DNA of 23,120 nucleotides from Bacillota bacterium (GTDB lineage Bacteria > Bacillota > Clostridia > Lachnospirales > Lachnospiraceae), in assembly GCA_023436765.1 (NCBI GenBank), contig JAEZHX010000057.1, forward strand, positions 1 through 23,120, read 5' to 3'. Positions within the stretch are counted from its first letter, which is position 1; the number at the start of each line of letters is the position of its first letter. Of this stretch, positions 1 through 7,512 are shown one piece after another. The translations under genes were made by a program, and so were the position numbers. The notes under the pieces were generated by a model. The model did not search any database, was not told where the DNA came from, and worked only from the letters and a program-made list of their open reading frames with translations.

Positions 1-126
1 GAAGGACTTGGCAAAATCATAAGCAACATAGGTTTTACCAACTCCTTTGGCTCCTGTTAGAAGAACAGGCCTGCAAGAAGGCTTCTGATTCCAATTAATT
101 AACCCATCTATCACTTTTCTCTTCAA
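1..126 (-). CDS. AAA/P-loop ATPase, N-terminal fragment (continues beyond window)
   Basis: The first 42 codons of a gene read off the left edge of the window. The start is a TTG at 126-124, preceded 8 nt upstream by AAGGGG (135-140), a site that overlaps the stop codon of the pseudouridine synthase before it. The peptide begins MKRKVIDGLINW and carries a Walker A loop GAKGVGKT at residues 25-32, followed by TYVAYDFAKSF. A start MKRK followed closely by a P-loop resembles the large family of AAA+ ATPases with a C-terminal DUF4143 domain, often annotated only as ATP-binding protein. The rest of the protein is outside the window, so that assignment is inference. The close spacing suggests co-transcription with the rluD-type gene. 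Confidence 0.7.
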   Translation of the reverse strand, partial: MKRKVIDGLINWNQKPSCRPVLLTGAKGVGKTYVAYDFAKSF

Positions 127-138
127 ATTTGTTACCCC

Positions 139-1116
139 TTATTGTCGTCTTAGTTTCTCTAATAATTCGGTAAAATAGTCAGGAAACGGTGCTGTAAATT
201 CCATATATTCTTTCGTCGTCGGATGCAGAAAGCCCAGGACTCCTGCATGCAGAGCCTGTCCCTCCAACCGGAAGGGATCCTTCTCGGGGCCGTATACCGT
301 ATCACCCAGAAGCGGATGACGGATACTTGCCATATGGACTCTGATCTGATGAGTACGGCCTGTCTCCAGAGAACATTCTATGTGGGCGTATCGTTTTCCG
401 AGATTCTCAATCACCCGGTAATTCGTAGCTGCATATTTGCCGTTTTTATGATTGACAGCCATCTTCTTACGGTCCCTCTCATGCCTTCCGATCGGAGCCT
501 CCACTCTTCCGCTCTCCTCCTGAAAGGTATGGTAGACAATCGCCTGATATTTTCTGGTGATCGAATGGACCTTTAACTGATCGGCAATGAACTGATGTGC
601 CTTATCGTTCTTGCAGGCTACCATAACACCGGTGGTATCCCTGTCAATACGGTGGACGATTCCGGGTCTTAGTACTCCGTTAATTCCGGATAATTCACCC
701 TGGCAATGATACAGCAGGGCATTCACCAGAGTGCCGGAGGCATGTCCGGCAGCCGGATGAATTACCAGTCCCTTTTGCTTGTTTATAATGATGATGTCCT
801 TATCTTCATATAAAATATTAAGTGGAATATCTTCTGGGACGATTTCAGCCTCTTTCGGTTCGGGAAGGTATAAAGTGACGGTCTGTCCTGTTTTCACCTT
901 TAAATTGGCTTTAACGGGCTTTCCAGCCATTAGTATATTACCCTCTTCAATTAATTTCTGAAGATAAGAGCGGGAAAGCTCAGTCATTACCTCAGACAGG
1001 TATTTATCGATGCGAATCCCACTATACTCTTCTCCAACTGTAACCGTGGTTTCCTGCCCCTCTTCCGGCAACGCTAAGTCCTCATCATCCTCGATACCCA
1101 TATGACCCATACTCAT
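139..1116 (-). CDS. rluD: RluD/RluA-family pseudouridine synthase
   Basis: A 325-residue enzyme that isomerises uridine to pseudouridine in RNA; relatives act on 23S rRNA. An N-terminal S4 RNA-binding domain covers about residues 33-95, and the catalytic domain follows. The signature HRIDRDTTG is at 155-163, and Asp158 is the expected catalytic residue (HRLD in most members). The RTHQIRVHM motif further on is also typical. The first 20 residues are acidic and of low complexity. The start ATG overlaps the lspA stop in an ATGA arrangement and has GGAAAGG just upstream, so the two genes are probably translationally coupled. In Bacillus the same pair is lspA-ylyB. The exact target uridine cannot be told from sequence; the symbol is family-level. 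Confidence 0.93.
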   Translation of the reverse strand: MSMGHMGIEDDEDLALPEEGQETTVTVGEEYSGIRIDKYLSEVMTELSRSYLQKLIEEGNILMAGKPVKANLKVKTGQTVTLYLPEPKEAEIVPEDIPLNILYEDKDIIIINKQKGLVIHPAAGHASGTLVNALLYHCQGELSGINGVLRPGIVHRIDRDTTGVMVACKNDKAHQFIADQLKVHSITRKYQAIVYHTFQEESGRVEAPIGRHERDRKKMAVNHKNGKYAATNYRVIENLGKRYAHIECSLETGRTHQIRVHMASIRHPLLGDTVYGPEKDPFRLEGQALHAGVLGFLHPTTKEYMEFTAPFPDYFTELLEKLRRQ

Positions 1117-1652
1117 TCGTCCTTTCCGGATCCGTCGTTACTTTCTGACTTCTTCTTTCTTCGGAATATTTCATCTATAAAGGCCAGATCCTTTTCCTTG
1201 TAATAAAAGAGCACCAAAACAACCAATAGGACACAGGATAAAGTGAGACACATATCGGCAAAATTAAAGATTGGGAAATCAATCAGCTCAATATAGATGA
1301 AATCCACTACATAACGTAAAGAGATCCGGTCAATGAAATTACCTATGGCACCCGCCATAATAAAGATCCAGATCAGCCGGATCGGAGCATAACGCTTTCC
1401 GGTGGGAATCTTCAGATAAAAATAGGTCAACAGTAACATCAGAACGATGGTAAGAATAATCAGAAAGCTCATCTTACCGCTTAAAATTCCCCACACTGCT
1501 CCATTGTTTTCATGGTATTGGAGCTTTAATACCCGAGGAATGATGGAAAACGGTCCTTTCTCCTTCACTATGGTTTTAGCCCAATACTTAGAGAATTGGT
1601 CCACTGCTATTAAGAAAATAAATAACAAAAAATTGCCGATACGCTGCTTCAT
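1113..1652 (-). CDS. lspA: Lipoprotein signal peptidase (signal peptidase II)
   Basis: An integral membrane aspartyl protease, 179 aa, that removes signal peptides from diacylglyceryl-modified prolipoproteins. Four hydrophobic segments are visible (about 5-23, 62-80, 91-107 and 134-152). The conserved blocks are all present: DQFSK near residue 18, ENNGAVWG at 48-55, GNFIDR at 104-109, VVDF with Asp117, and FNFAD with Asp133. Asp117 and Asp133 correspond to the catalytic dyad of the family. The C-terminal tail (153-179) is charged and slightly longer than in Bacillus. An RBS, GGAGG, lies 5 nt before the ATG. The D,D-carboxypeptidase lipoprotein encoded at 8471-9433 is a likely substrate. Confidence 0.96.
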   Translation of the reverse strand: MKQRIGNFLLFIFLIAVDQFSKYWAKTIVKEKGPFSIIPRVLKLQYHENNGAVWGILSGKMSFLIILTIVLMLLLTYFYLKIPTGKRYAPIRLIWIFIMAGAIGNFIDRISLRYVVDFIYIELIDFPIFNFADMCLTLSCVLLVVLVLFYYKEKDLAFIDEIFRRKKKSESNDGSGKDE

Positions 1653-1715
1653 TGTTGCCTCCGCTCGCCGGTTACCTATCCAGCTTAATCATTTAGTATT
1701 ATTCTATATTAAACC

Positions 1716-1724
1716 ATCATAGCA
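1716..1724 (-). promoter_or_regulatory. Candidate extended -10 promoter for lspA-rluD
   Basis: Read on the minus strand, TG-C-TATGAT matches an extended -10 element, about 64 bp before the lspA start. The surrounding sequence is very AT-rich. No convincing -35 sits at 17 bp; alternative pairings such as TTGATT/TTAATA in the same stretch are equally weak. The element would allow lspA-rluD to be expressed separately from aroB. Confidence 0.3.
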
Positions 1725-1776
1725 TCAAAAATCAAAACATTTCTAACAAAATAAAATAAATATGAGTAATAAGCCG

Positions 1777-1807
1777 ATTATCCCTTCACAGACAAATGGA
1801 GGATAAT
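1777..1807 (-). terminator. Weak hairpin after aroB
   Basis: ATTATCC (1777-1783) and GGATAAT (1801-1807) form a 7-bp AT-rich stem with a 17-nt loop, starting 14 nt beyond the aroB stop. It is followed on the minus strand by a T-rich but interrupted stretch. The stem is too weak to call a terminator firmly. Confidence 0.25.
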
Positions 1808-1820
1808 TCGTTTGCATCCT

Positions 1821-2927
1821 TTATTTCAGGATATAACTGATTGCTTCCAGAAGCTCTGTCTTCGATACGCTCGGATCGATAAATGACGCTCCGATGCTTT
1901 GAAGAAGAATAAAACGGATCTTATCGCCATCCATCTTCTTATCAAGCCTGGTCACCTCATAGACCTCCTCTGCTTCCAAATCGGTTACATGGATCGGTTG
2001 ATGAAAGCTCTTGATGGTGTCCACGATATCCTCAAATTCTGCTTGTGTAAGATAACCCCTTTGATAGGACAGATATCCTGCAGCCACCATGCCGAGGGAG
2101 ACACATTCCCCATGGAGAAGGGAGAAATTCTTTAGTTTCTCGATGGAATGACCGATCGTATGACCGAGATTTAAGAGAGCGCGGTCACCTAATTCCTTCG
2201 GATCCTTCTCGACAACCTCTTTCTTGATCAGGCAGCTTACACGTACCATCTCCCTTAGGACCTCCAGCTTTTTATTCCGGATCCCTTCCCTGTTCGCCTT
2301 CAGCCACTTATAATAGCTCCGATCCTTGATGAGTCCATGCTTTATGATTTCCCCCATTCCGGAATAGAATTCACGGTCGGGTAGACTTAACAATGCAGAG
2401 AGGTTCATATAGACCAGCTTCGGCTGATGGAAGGCACCGACCATATTCTTATATGCCAGATAATCGACGCCGGTTTTACCGCCGATACTGGAATCCACCA
2501 TGGACAGTAAGGAAGTGGGTATCTGGAGAAACCGTATTCCACGAAGATAGGTTGCCGCGGTAAAACCGGTAAGATCTCCGATGACTCCTCCACCCAGAGC
2601 GACTAATACATCATTTCGGTCAAAGCCTGCACTGATCAGCCTCGAATAGCATTCCTGAACCGTAGTAAGGTTCTTGCTTGCTTCTCCGGCAGGAAATTCA
2701 TAGCTTATAACATGGTCTGATAACGACTTGAAGATAGAAAGGCATTCCTTAAGATAGTAGCTGCCAACATTACTGTCAGTCACGATCATGAATTTACGGC
2801 CCTTCATGCCCAACTGCTCGACAGCTGCTGAAAGGTTATCAAAATCCTTCTCAAGCATGATATCATATGATGGCTTGTTCTCATAATATACCGTGATTGG
2901 TTCCATTAAGAAGCCGTTTTCTTTCAT
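1821..2927 (-). CDS. aroB: 3-dehydroquinate synthase
   Basis: Second enzyme of the shikimate pathway; it converts DAHP to 3-dehydroquinate using NAD and a divalent metal, in the cytoplasm. The chosen start at 2927 has GGAGG 8 nt upstream and gives 368 aa, near the usual length. An in-frame ATG at 2966 would add 13 residues but lacks a good RBS. In the 368-aa numbering, GGGVIGD (112-118) is the nucleotide-binding loop, and PTSLLSMVDSSIGGKT (137-152) is the substrate-binding region. Metal ligands are Glu193 (GMGEIIKHG), His256 (NLGHT) and His272 (HGE). It lies between the DivIVA-like gene and lspA, where Bacillus has ileS. No other aro gene is visible nearby. Confidence 0.95.
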   Translation of the reverse strand: MKENGFLMEPITVYYENKPSYDIMLEKDFDNLSAAVEQLGMKGRKFMIVTDSNVGSYYLKECLSIFKSLSDHVISYEFPAGEASKNLTTVQECYSRLISAGFDRNDVLVALGGGVIGDLTGFTAATYLRGIRFLQIPTSLLSMVDSSIGGKTGVDYLAYKNMVGAFHQPKLVYMNLSALLSLPDREFYSGMGEIIKHGLIKDRSYYKWLKANREGIRNKKLEVLREMVRVSCLIKKEVVEKDPKELGDRALLNLGHTIGHSIEKLKNFSLLHGECVSLGMVAAGYLSYQRGYLTQAEFEDIVDTIKSFHQPIHVTDLEAEEVYEVTRLDKKMDGDKIRFILLQSIGASFIDPSVSKTELLEAISYILK

Positions 2928-2954
2928 CCTTTGATCCTCCGATCCATAAAAAGT

Positions 2955-2992
2955 GCATAACCGCATCCTATAACCTAAAGACGAGGTTATGC
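2955..2992 (-). promoter_or_regulatory. Attenuator-like alternative hairpins in the aroB leader
   Basis: On the minus-strand RNA, GCAUAACC (2992-2985) can pair perfectly with GGUUAUGC (2962-2955), and the latter is followed by ACUUUUU. The overlapping segment UAACCU (2989-2984) can instead pair with AGGUUA (2976-2971) across a 7-nt loop. The two folds share bases and exclude each other. The arrangement, ending in a U-run 28 nt before the aroB start, looks like a transcription attenuator. No known riboswitch or leader peptide was recognised. Confidence 0.35.
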
Positions 2993-3077
2993 TGATCTTT
3001 TCATCAGAAACATTTATGTAGATGATCCTCTGACAAAGTCAGGAATATATACGCAACAGCAGTTACAGAGCAGATAT

Positions 3078-3692
3078 CTATATCTGGTCTAACAGATTAA
3101 TGAATTCAAAGCCGTCCTCCGTTTGAACGGACTGTTCCGTGGCTTCCTTCAGGAAATCTATCTGCTTCAGCTCAATCTCCTCCGGACTCTCAATCTCCTC
3201 TGACTCCATCTCCGGTACACTAGCCTGCTCCTCCTGATACATAAAATCATTGGTATTGATCATAAAGCTATCGCTGTTAATCAGCTTCAGCTGTGCATTC
3301 AGAAGATTCTCAAACTGTATCTTAAAGTAATTATATTGATGAATCAGATTCAGTGTCTTATGCTCCAACAGCTCAAGCTTTCTCTTCGCTCCGGCCTGGA
3401 TCTTGTCCGCCTTGGCTCTGGCTTCCAGCTCAATGGCCTCGGCCTCCCTGATTGCAGCCGCCTTAATATCCTGAGAGGTCTTCTCTGCAAGGATCAAGGC
3501 CTTCTGGAGGGTCTTTTCAATGGATTTGTAATAACGGATGTTTTCACTCAGCTCTTCTGCTTTCTTCTTCAGGTCTTCATTCTCACCGAATAAAAGCTCA
3601 TAGTCAGTGGAAAGCTCATTTAAGAGCGATTCCATCTCTTTCTTATCAACTCCGTTTTTCAGCTTATCACGCAGCTCCGATGGTGTAATCAT
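3078..3692 (-). CDS. DivIVA-like coiled-coil protein lacking the membrane-binding tip
   Basis: A 204-aa DivIVA-domain protein. Family members form parallel coiled coils that bind curved or negatively charged membrane at poles and septa and recruit division or cell-wall proteins. The start MITPSELRDK aligns with Bacillus DivIVA (MPLTPNDIHNK), and a long coiled coil spans about 20-135, including the (Q)KALILAEKTSQDI and NAQLKLI blocks typical of the family. The C-terminal tail (about 145-204) is acidic. Oddly, the loop between LKNG and VDKKEME lacks about four residues that contain the Phe-Arg-Gly tip in Bacillus. Start choice: ATG at 3692 lies 8 nt from GGGAGG; the GTG just before it (3695) is also possible. 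Position directly after ylmH is conserved. Confidence 0.88.
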   Translation of the reverse strand: MITPSELRDKLKNGVDKKEMESLLNELSTDYELLFGENEDLKKKAEELSENIRYYKSIEKTLQKALILAEKTSQDIKAAAIREAEAIELEARAKADKIQAGAKRKLELLEHKTLNLIHQYNYFKIQFENLLNAQLKLINSDSFMINTNDFMYQEEQASVPEMESEEIESPEEIELKQIDFLKEATEQSVQTEDGFEFINLLDQI

Positions 3693-3745
3693 CACTACAA
3701 CCTCCCTATCCTTATCTGACGAAGCCGTCAGCCGTAAGAATATAT

Positions 3746-4513
3746 CTATTCTCCGTATAGATACAGCTTCACCGAATATCTTCCCTTCTTCGTTTGGTAG
3801 TCCGTTCCGCCGTAGATAAACTTCCCATAGCCACGAACGGATACGACATCCTTCTCCTTCAGCTGGTAGCTGTTAGTTAATACCTCCCGACTGTTAACGA
3901 ATACCTTACCGCCTTCAATTAATCCGGTTAGGCTGCTCCGGGAGCTTTTAAAAGCCACAGATAGAATACTGTCAAGTCTGACGGAGGATACGGTTCCCGT
4001 AATTTCCTTAAACTTAGGTTTATAATCAAAATCCTTGCTCGAGGTAATTCCGGCTCGGATTGTTGTATGCTTCACCTTGCTTAACTGATCTGTGATAAAG
4101 CCGCTGATCGTGCTGATACAGAACAGAAAGCCCTCATTCTCATGGATCAGGATATCACCAATCTTGCATCGGTCAATACCAAGATTCAGAATTGCACCCA
4201 AAAAATCACGATGAGTTAAGGTATCGCTGAATTTCTGGTTCGCAGGAACTAATTTGATGCAGGATATCGGCCAATCCAGTTCGTTTATATCCGTAATCAT
4301 TTCATCACTACAAAAACAAAGTATTTTCCTCTCGGCGTCTTCAAAACCTCCGTAAGTAAAATACTTTATCTTCGGTAATTCCTGTTTCATGCTTATAAAT
4401 ATGCTCTGCTCATTCAGATTAAGATAATCCGAGAAGATAATTCCACCCCGAAGCTCCGCTGCTAAGGCAAGTTCTTTAAAGCGCTTGCGTAATATTTGTT
4501 CATCCTTCTCCAT
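3746..4513 (-). CDS. ylmH: YlmH-type S4 RNA-binding protein
   Basis: A 255-aa protein of the YlmH family. Bacillus YlmH binds the ribosome and has been linked to ribosome-associated quality control of stalled 50S-peptidyl-tRNA complexes. The N-terminal part contains the family block HRDFLGAILNLGIDRCKIGD (101-120), and the C-terminal S4 domain lies at about 178-240 (RLDSILSVAFKSSRSS to VRGYGKF). Only 8 nt separate it from the sepF stop, and no recognisable Shine-Dalgarno precedes the ATG (the upstream bases are TCTAATCTACGCT). Translation may therefore depend on coupling to sepF. Order sepF-ylmH-divIVA is as in Bacillus, except that ylmG is absent. Confidence 0.92.
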   Translation of the reverse strand: MEKDEQILRKRFKELALAAELRGGIIFSDYLNLNEQSIFISMKQELPKIKYFTYGGFEDAERKILCFCSDEMITDINELDWPISCIKLVPANQKFSDTLTHRDFLGAILNLGIDRCKIGDILIHENEGFLFCISTISGFITDQLSKVKHTTIRAGITSSKDFDYKPKFKEITGTVSSVRLDSILSVAFKSSRSSLTGLIEGGKVFVNSREVLTNSYQLKEKDVVSVRGYGKFIYGGTDYQTKKGRYSVKLYLYGE

Positions 4514-4521
4514 AGCGTAGA

Positions 4522-5085
4522 TTAGAATTTCGACTGGAAAGTCGGCGGTTCAAAGCCTCTTTCCTGTATTAAATCTAGGTAATCACCTGAGATATCTACA
4601 GTATCGGGGGATACGATAAAGATACAGCTGGAGATACGATGCAGCTTACCGTTAATCGCATATACCGAGCCTGAGATAAAATCCATCGTGCGTTGTGCAA
4701 GCTTATCATCAAATCCCTCCAGATTAATGACAGTTGCCCGTCCAGTCAATAGCATGTCACAAATCACTTGGGAATCTTCAAAGGACGTAGGCTTCATAAT
4801 ACAAACCTCGAGTCCCTTAGGAGTGGTTCTGATCGGAACAACCTTTCCTGCAGTATTTCTCTCCATTCTTGACATCCTCTCTTTTTTAAGGTCGCTCGGA
4901 GCCGGAGTAACAGGTGACTGGTTTCTAGGGGCTTCTTCTACCCTATCAAGCTTCTCGGCCTTACGCTCCTGGCGTCTGGCTTTTTTCTGCTCCTTTTCAG
5001 CTTCCTCATTCAGATAATCATCATATTCCTCGTCTTCATCCGTTAATTTCATTGAGTTAAGAAAATTCTTAAAAATATTAGGCAT
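4522..5085 (-). CDS. sepF: Cell division protein SepF
   Basis: SepF anchors FtsZ filaments to the membrane and organises septum assembly. The start at 5085 (MPNIFKNFLNSMKL) has GGGAGAG 7 nt upstream; a longer open frame back to 5157 runs into yggS and does not look coding. The 187-aa product has an N-terminal amphipathic helix (1-13) expected to bind membrane. A highly charged linker (about 15-90, rich in Glu, Lys and Arg) follows, and then the globular SepF domain (92-167), beginning GLEVCIMKP with ATVINLEGFD in the middle. It continues with an 8-nt gap into ylmH. Confidence 0.94.
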   Translation of the reverse strand: MPNIFKNFLNSMKLTDEDEEYDDYLNEEAEKEQKKARRQERKAEKLDRVEEAPRNQSPVTPAPSDLKKERMSRMERNTAGKVVPIRTTPKGLEVCIMKPTSFEDSQVICDMLLTGRATVINLEGFDDKLAQRTMDFISGSVYAINGKLHRISSCIFIVSPDTVDISGDYLDLIQERGFEPPTFQSKF

Positions 5086-5110
5086 CGTATGTCTCTCCCA
5101 TCTATGTTTA

Positions 5111-5842
5111 CTATACTGAAACAGAATAATTACGTTCCCCGAAAATGCCTGTCCCAACTCGGATCATGGTAGCACCCTCTTCTACTGCAACCTCATAATC
5201 TCCGGTCATACCCATAGAGAGAATATTAAAGCTCGCTTGGTCAATATTCCCTTTACAGTAATTATCAATGTTTTTTGATTTTATGTCAATAAATAATTCT
5301 CGCAATTTCCTAAAATACTTTCTATTTTTTTCAGGATCATCCACATAGGGAGCAATTGTCATCAATCCTCTTACGCGCAGATGGGGAAGTTGAAGAAGTT
5401 CGTCGATCAAAGGTCCGGTTTCCTCCACGGAAACACCGAATTTGGACTCTTCCTCTGCAATATTGACTTCCACCAGGATATCACAGACCAAAGAGTGCTT
5501 TGCTGCTGCTTCCTCAATTGCCTGTCCTAACCGAAGAGAATCCACGGAATGAATCAGAACAGCCTTATCAATCACCTGCTTTACCTTGTTTCTCTGCAGA
5601 TGCCCGATCAGATGCCAGCGCATATCCTCATGACTACCGTCCCGGAATACCTGATATTTCTCCGAAAGCTCCTGTACCTTATTTTCACCGAAATCACGCA
5701 TGCCGAGGGAATATGCTTCTTCTAGCATCGTGACCGGCTTCGTCTTACTGACAGCGATTAAGGTTACCTTTGACCGGTCACGCCCGGTACGGTCACAGGC
5801 CGCCTGAATACGTCTTTCTATCTCCTGAATCCGTTCTTTCAT
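5111..5842 (-). CDS. yggS: PLP homeostasis protein (YggS/YlmE family)
   Basis: A 243-aa single-domain alanine-racemase-fold protein that binds pyridoxal 5'-phosphate and influences amino-acid and keto-acid balance; no robust enzyme activity is known for the family. The start at 5842 has AAGGAG 7 nt upstream. The in-frame extension upstream to 6010 overlaps the HlyD-like gene and lacks family similarity. The expected Schiff-base lysine is Lys33 (LIAVSKTKP). Other family blocks are FGENKVQE (51-58), HLIGHLQRNK (77-86) and IRVGTGIFGERNY near the C terminus. It precedes sepF by 25 nt, as ylmE precedes ylmF in Bacillus. Confidence 0.95.
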   Translation of the reverse strand: MKERIQEIERRIQAACDRTGRDRSKVTLIAVSKTKPVTMLEEAYSLGMRDFGENKVQELSEKYQVFRDGSHEDMRWHLIGHLQRNKVKQVIDKAVLIHSVDSLRLGQAIEEAAAKHSLVCDILVEVNIAEEESKFGVSVEETGPLIDELLQLPHLRVRGLMTIAPYVDDPEKNRKYFRKLRELFIDIKSKNIDNYCKGNIDQASFNILSMGMTGDYEVAVEEGATMIRVGTGIFGERNYSVSV

Positions 5843-5939
5843 ACTTATGCTCCTTCGAAGTACCAATCTAGTTACCCTATTCGTTCCAAGCATTGGGTAG
5901 AATCTGCACAACATTACTGCACCTGCAGATCTGACCTCT

Positions 5940-7325
5940 TTAGTAAATGATTTTCTGCTCCACCGCAGTCGAACCGTCCAATGCGATATGATCGTATAGG
6001 GACACCCCATACGATGTGTTCTTTTTTATGATGCAGTAGGAATCATTCTGATAAAGCGGTTCTATTCTTTTGAATACGGCATATCCCATATTGACATTGA
6101 ATACTCCGGTCAACTTCTCGGTCAAAGCCAGCTGATAGCGCTCATCCTTATCCATTATTTTAATCCAGGTCCCTGCCGGGAATAATCTGGTATCCACATA
6201 ACCATAGGTACCGTCATCAAAGTATTTATCGGCCTGAATAAAGGTATACTTAACTTCACCATTCTCACTATAGGACTCTTTGACCAGTCCATCCTTACCG
6301 CTGTCGGCACCCACCGTAAAGAATTCCAACGGAACCAGATAAAAATCCTTTTCTACAATAGAGGATATGGGAATTTTATAGCCTTTCTCTGCATTTATAT
6401 GAAGCATGATATCCAGATAGCGGTCCTGGATATAATTGGACAGCAGCTTGTCCATCGTAAGCTTAGCATAATATTCAGAGTCCTTCTGATAGAGGCTTAA
6501 GGCCGCATTGGTTTCCTGTCCGTCCTTCTCTATCGTTAAGCTAATGCTTGTTTTACCGCTTAAACCGGTATATTGCTCTTTGGTAAGGGGAAGGATAATG
6601 GACCAGGTATCAGAGATAATCAGCTTATAAACCGGTGAATTTATTGGAATCATCTCGGTTGTGCGAAGCTGTGTTCTGGTATAGTTATCTGTTTGGAACA
6701 TCTCCGGAGTAACCTGCTCTGCCGTAATGTCCTCATAGGAATCAAGATAATATGTAATGATACCGCTTCCTGCACTTTGGACTACGCCATAGGAATAAGA
6801 AAGTCCGGTTTCTTCTTCAATCGTCCGACCTTTTTCTTCCATGGTCTGGTTCAGCAAATCAAGTACAGTACTCTGGGCATCCTCTCGGAAGGAATACACC
6901 GGGCTAAAATTATCATCGGAATAATTTTTCCGGAACTGATTGATTTCATATAAGAACTGACCATTAATTTCTTCTGAAACCTTTAAGGGTTCCTCACTGG
7001 ACAGGATCATGTCCATTATCTGGCGGCTGTCATCTACAGCATATACCGAGGCGTTTTTAGCGATACGGGCACCATCCTTCTGAAAATAGGAAATATAACC
7101 GGCTTTGTCAGACCGTACGATTTCTTCCTCACGCAGCACCAGGCCGGTAAAAAGGTTATCCTCTACATTTGCCCCTTCCTTCACTTCATAGATGGACATA
7201 TGTTCCTTTGTGAAATAGAGATAAATGTTGATTGCAATATATAAAAACAGAATTGTAAATATAATAATACCGATATTCACACTCCTGCGACGTTTGAATT
7301 TTACTACTCTTTTGCCATTGCTCAA
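5940..7325 (-). CDS. HlyD-like membrane adaptor protein of the sepF cluster
   Basis: A 461-aa membrane-anchored protein. The start is most likely the TTG at 7325, because GGAGG (7337-7333) lies 7 nt upstream and the promoter is just beyond. An ATG-led frame reaching 7484 would cross that promoter. Residues 8-14 are basic and a single transmembrane helix follows (about 15-38), placing the rest outside the membrane. Residues about 57-98 resemble the biotinyl-lipoyl/barrel-sandwich half of HlyD-type adaptors (GYISYFQKDGARI). The C-terminal part ends with YGVSLYDHIALDG. No ABC or RND transporter partner is nearby. Its conserved-looking place before yggS-sepF suggests an envelope or division role, which is inference. 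Confidence 0.8.
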   Translation of the reverse strand: MSNGKRVVKFKRRRSVNIGIIIFTILFLYIAINIYLYFTKEHMSIYEVKEGANVEDNLFTGLVLREEEIVRSDKAGYISYFQKDGARIAKNASVYAVDDSRQIMDMILSSEEPLKVSEEINGQFLYEINQFRKNYSDDNFSPVYSFREDAQSTVLDLLNQTMEEKGRTIEEETGLSYSYGVVQSAGSGIITYYLDSYEDITAEQVTPEMFQTDNYTRTQLRTTEMIPINSPVYKLIISDTWSIILPLTKEQYTGLSGKTSISLTIEKDGQETNAALSLYQKDSEYYAKLTMDKLLSNYIQDRYLDIMLHINAEKGYKIPISSIVEKDFYLVPLEFFTVGADSGKDGLVKESYSENGEVKYTFIQADKYFDDGTYGYVDTRLFPAGTWIKIMDKDERYQLALTEKLTGVFNVNMGYAVFKRIEPLYQNDSYCIIKKNTSYGVSLYDHIALDGSTAVEQKIIY

Positions 7326-7358
7326 GGTTATGCCTCCTGTTCCCAAAAGTACAGTACT

Positions 7359-7387
7359 ATTATACTTAAATTTACTTATAAATACAA
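7359..7387 (-). promoter_or_regulatory. Sigma-A type promoter for the hlyD-yggS-sepF-ylmH-divIVA series
   Basis: On the minus strand TTGTAT (7387-7382) and a perfect TATAAT (7364-7359) are separated by 17 bp. The start of transcription is expected near 7352, giving a short leader before the TTG start at 7325. The palindrome AGTACAGTACT (7348-7358) covers the likely start point and could be an operator. Confidence 0.72.
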
Positions 7388-7438
7388 GTGGTCTCATTTT
7401 TAATTCGAAGCCTGAATAAAAACGAAAAATAAGGAAAA

Positions 7439-7444
7439 TATAAT
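7439..7444 (+). promoter_or_regulatory. Candidate -10 box for the DUF378 gene
   Basis: A perfect TATAAT on the plus strand lies about 69 bp before the DUF378 start, in an A-rich stretch. No matching -35 is visible at 16-18 bp, so this is tentative. The interval 7326-7512 thus holds divergent promoters. Confidence 0.3.
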
Positions 7445-7512
7445 AAAAGAAATATTTCATGAAGCAGTATTTAGGCTTCTGCAATAGTATAAAGCAAGAA
7501 GGAGGTTCATAT

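Noticed and set aside
223..576. Long plus-strand open frames antisense to rluD, aroB, mutL and others
   Set aside because: They mirror well-supported minus-strand genes, lack ribosome binding sites and have no recognisable domains.
5086..5157. N-terminal extension of SepF by 24 residues
   Set aside because: It overlaps yggS; the MPNIFKNFLN start with GGGAGAG upstream matches the known SepF amphipathic helix.
5843..6010. N-terminal extension of YggS by 56 residues
   Set aside because: It overlaps the HlyD-like gene, does not resemble the family, and an ATG at 5842 has AAGGAG at the right distance.
7326..7484. N-terminal extension of the HlyD-like protein by 53 residues to an ATG at 7484
   Set aside because: It would run through a strong promoter, and a TTG at 7325 has an ideal RBS.
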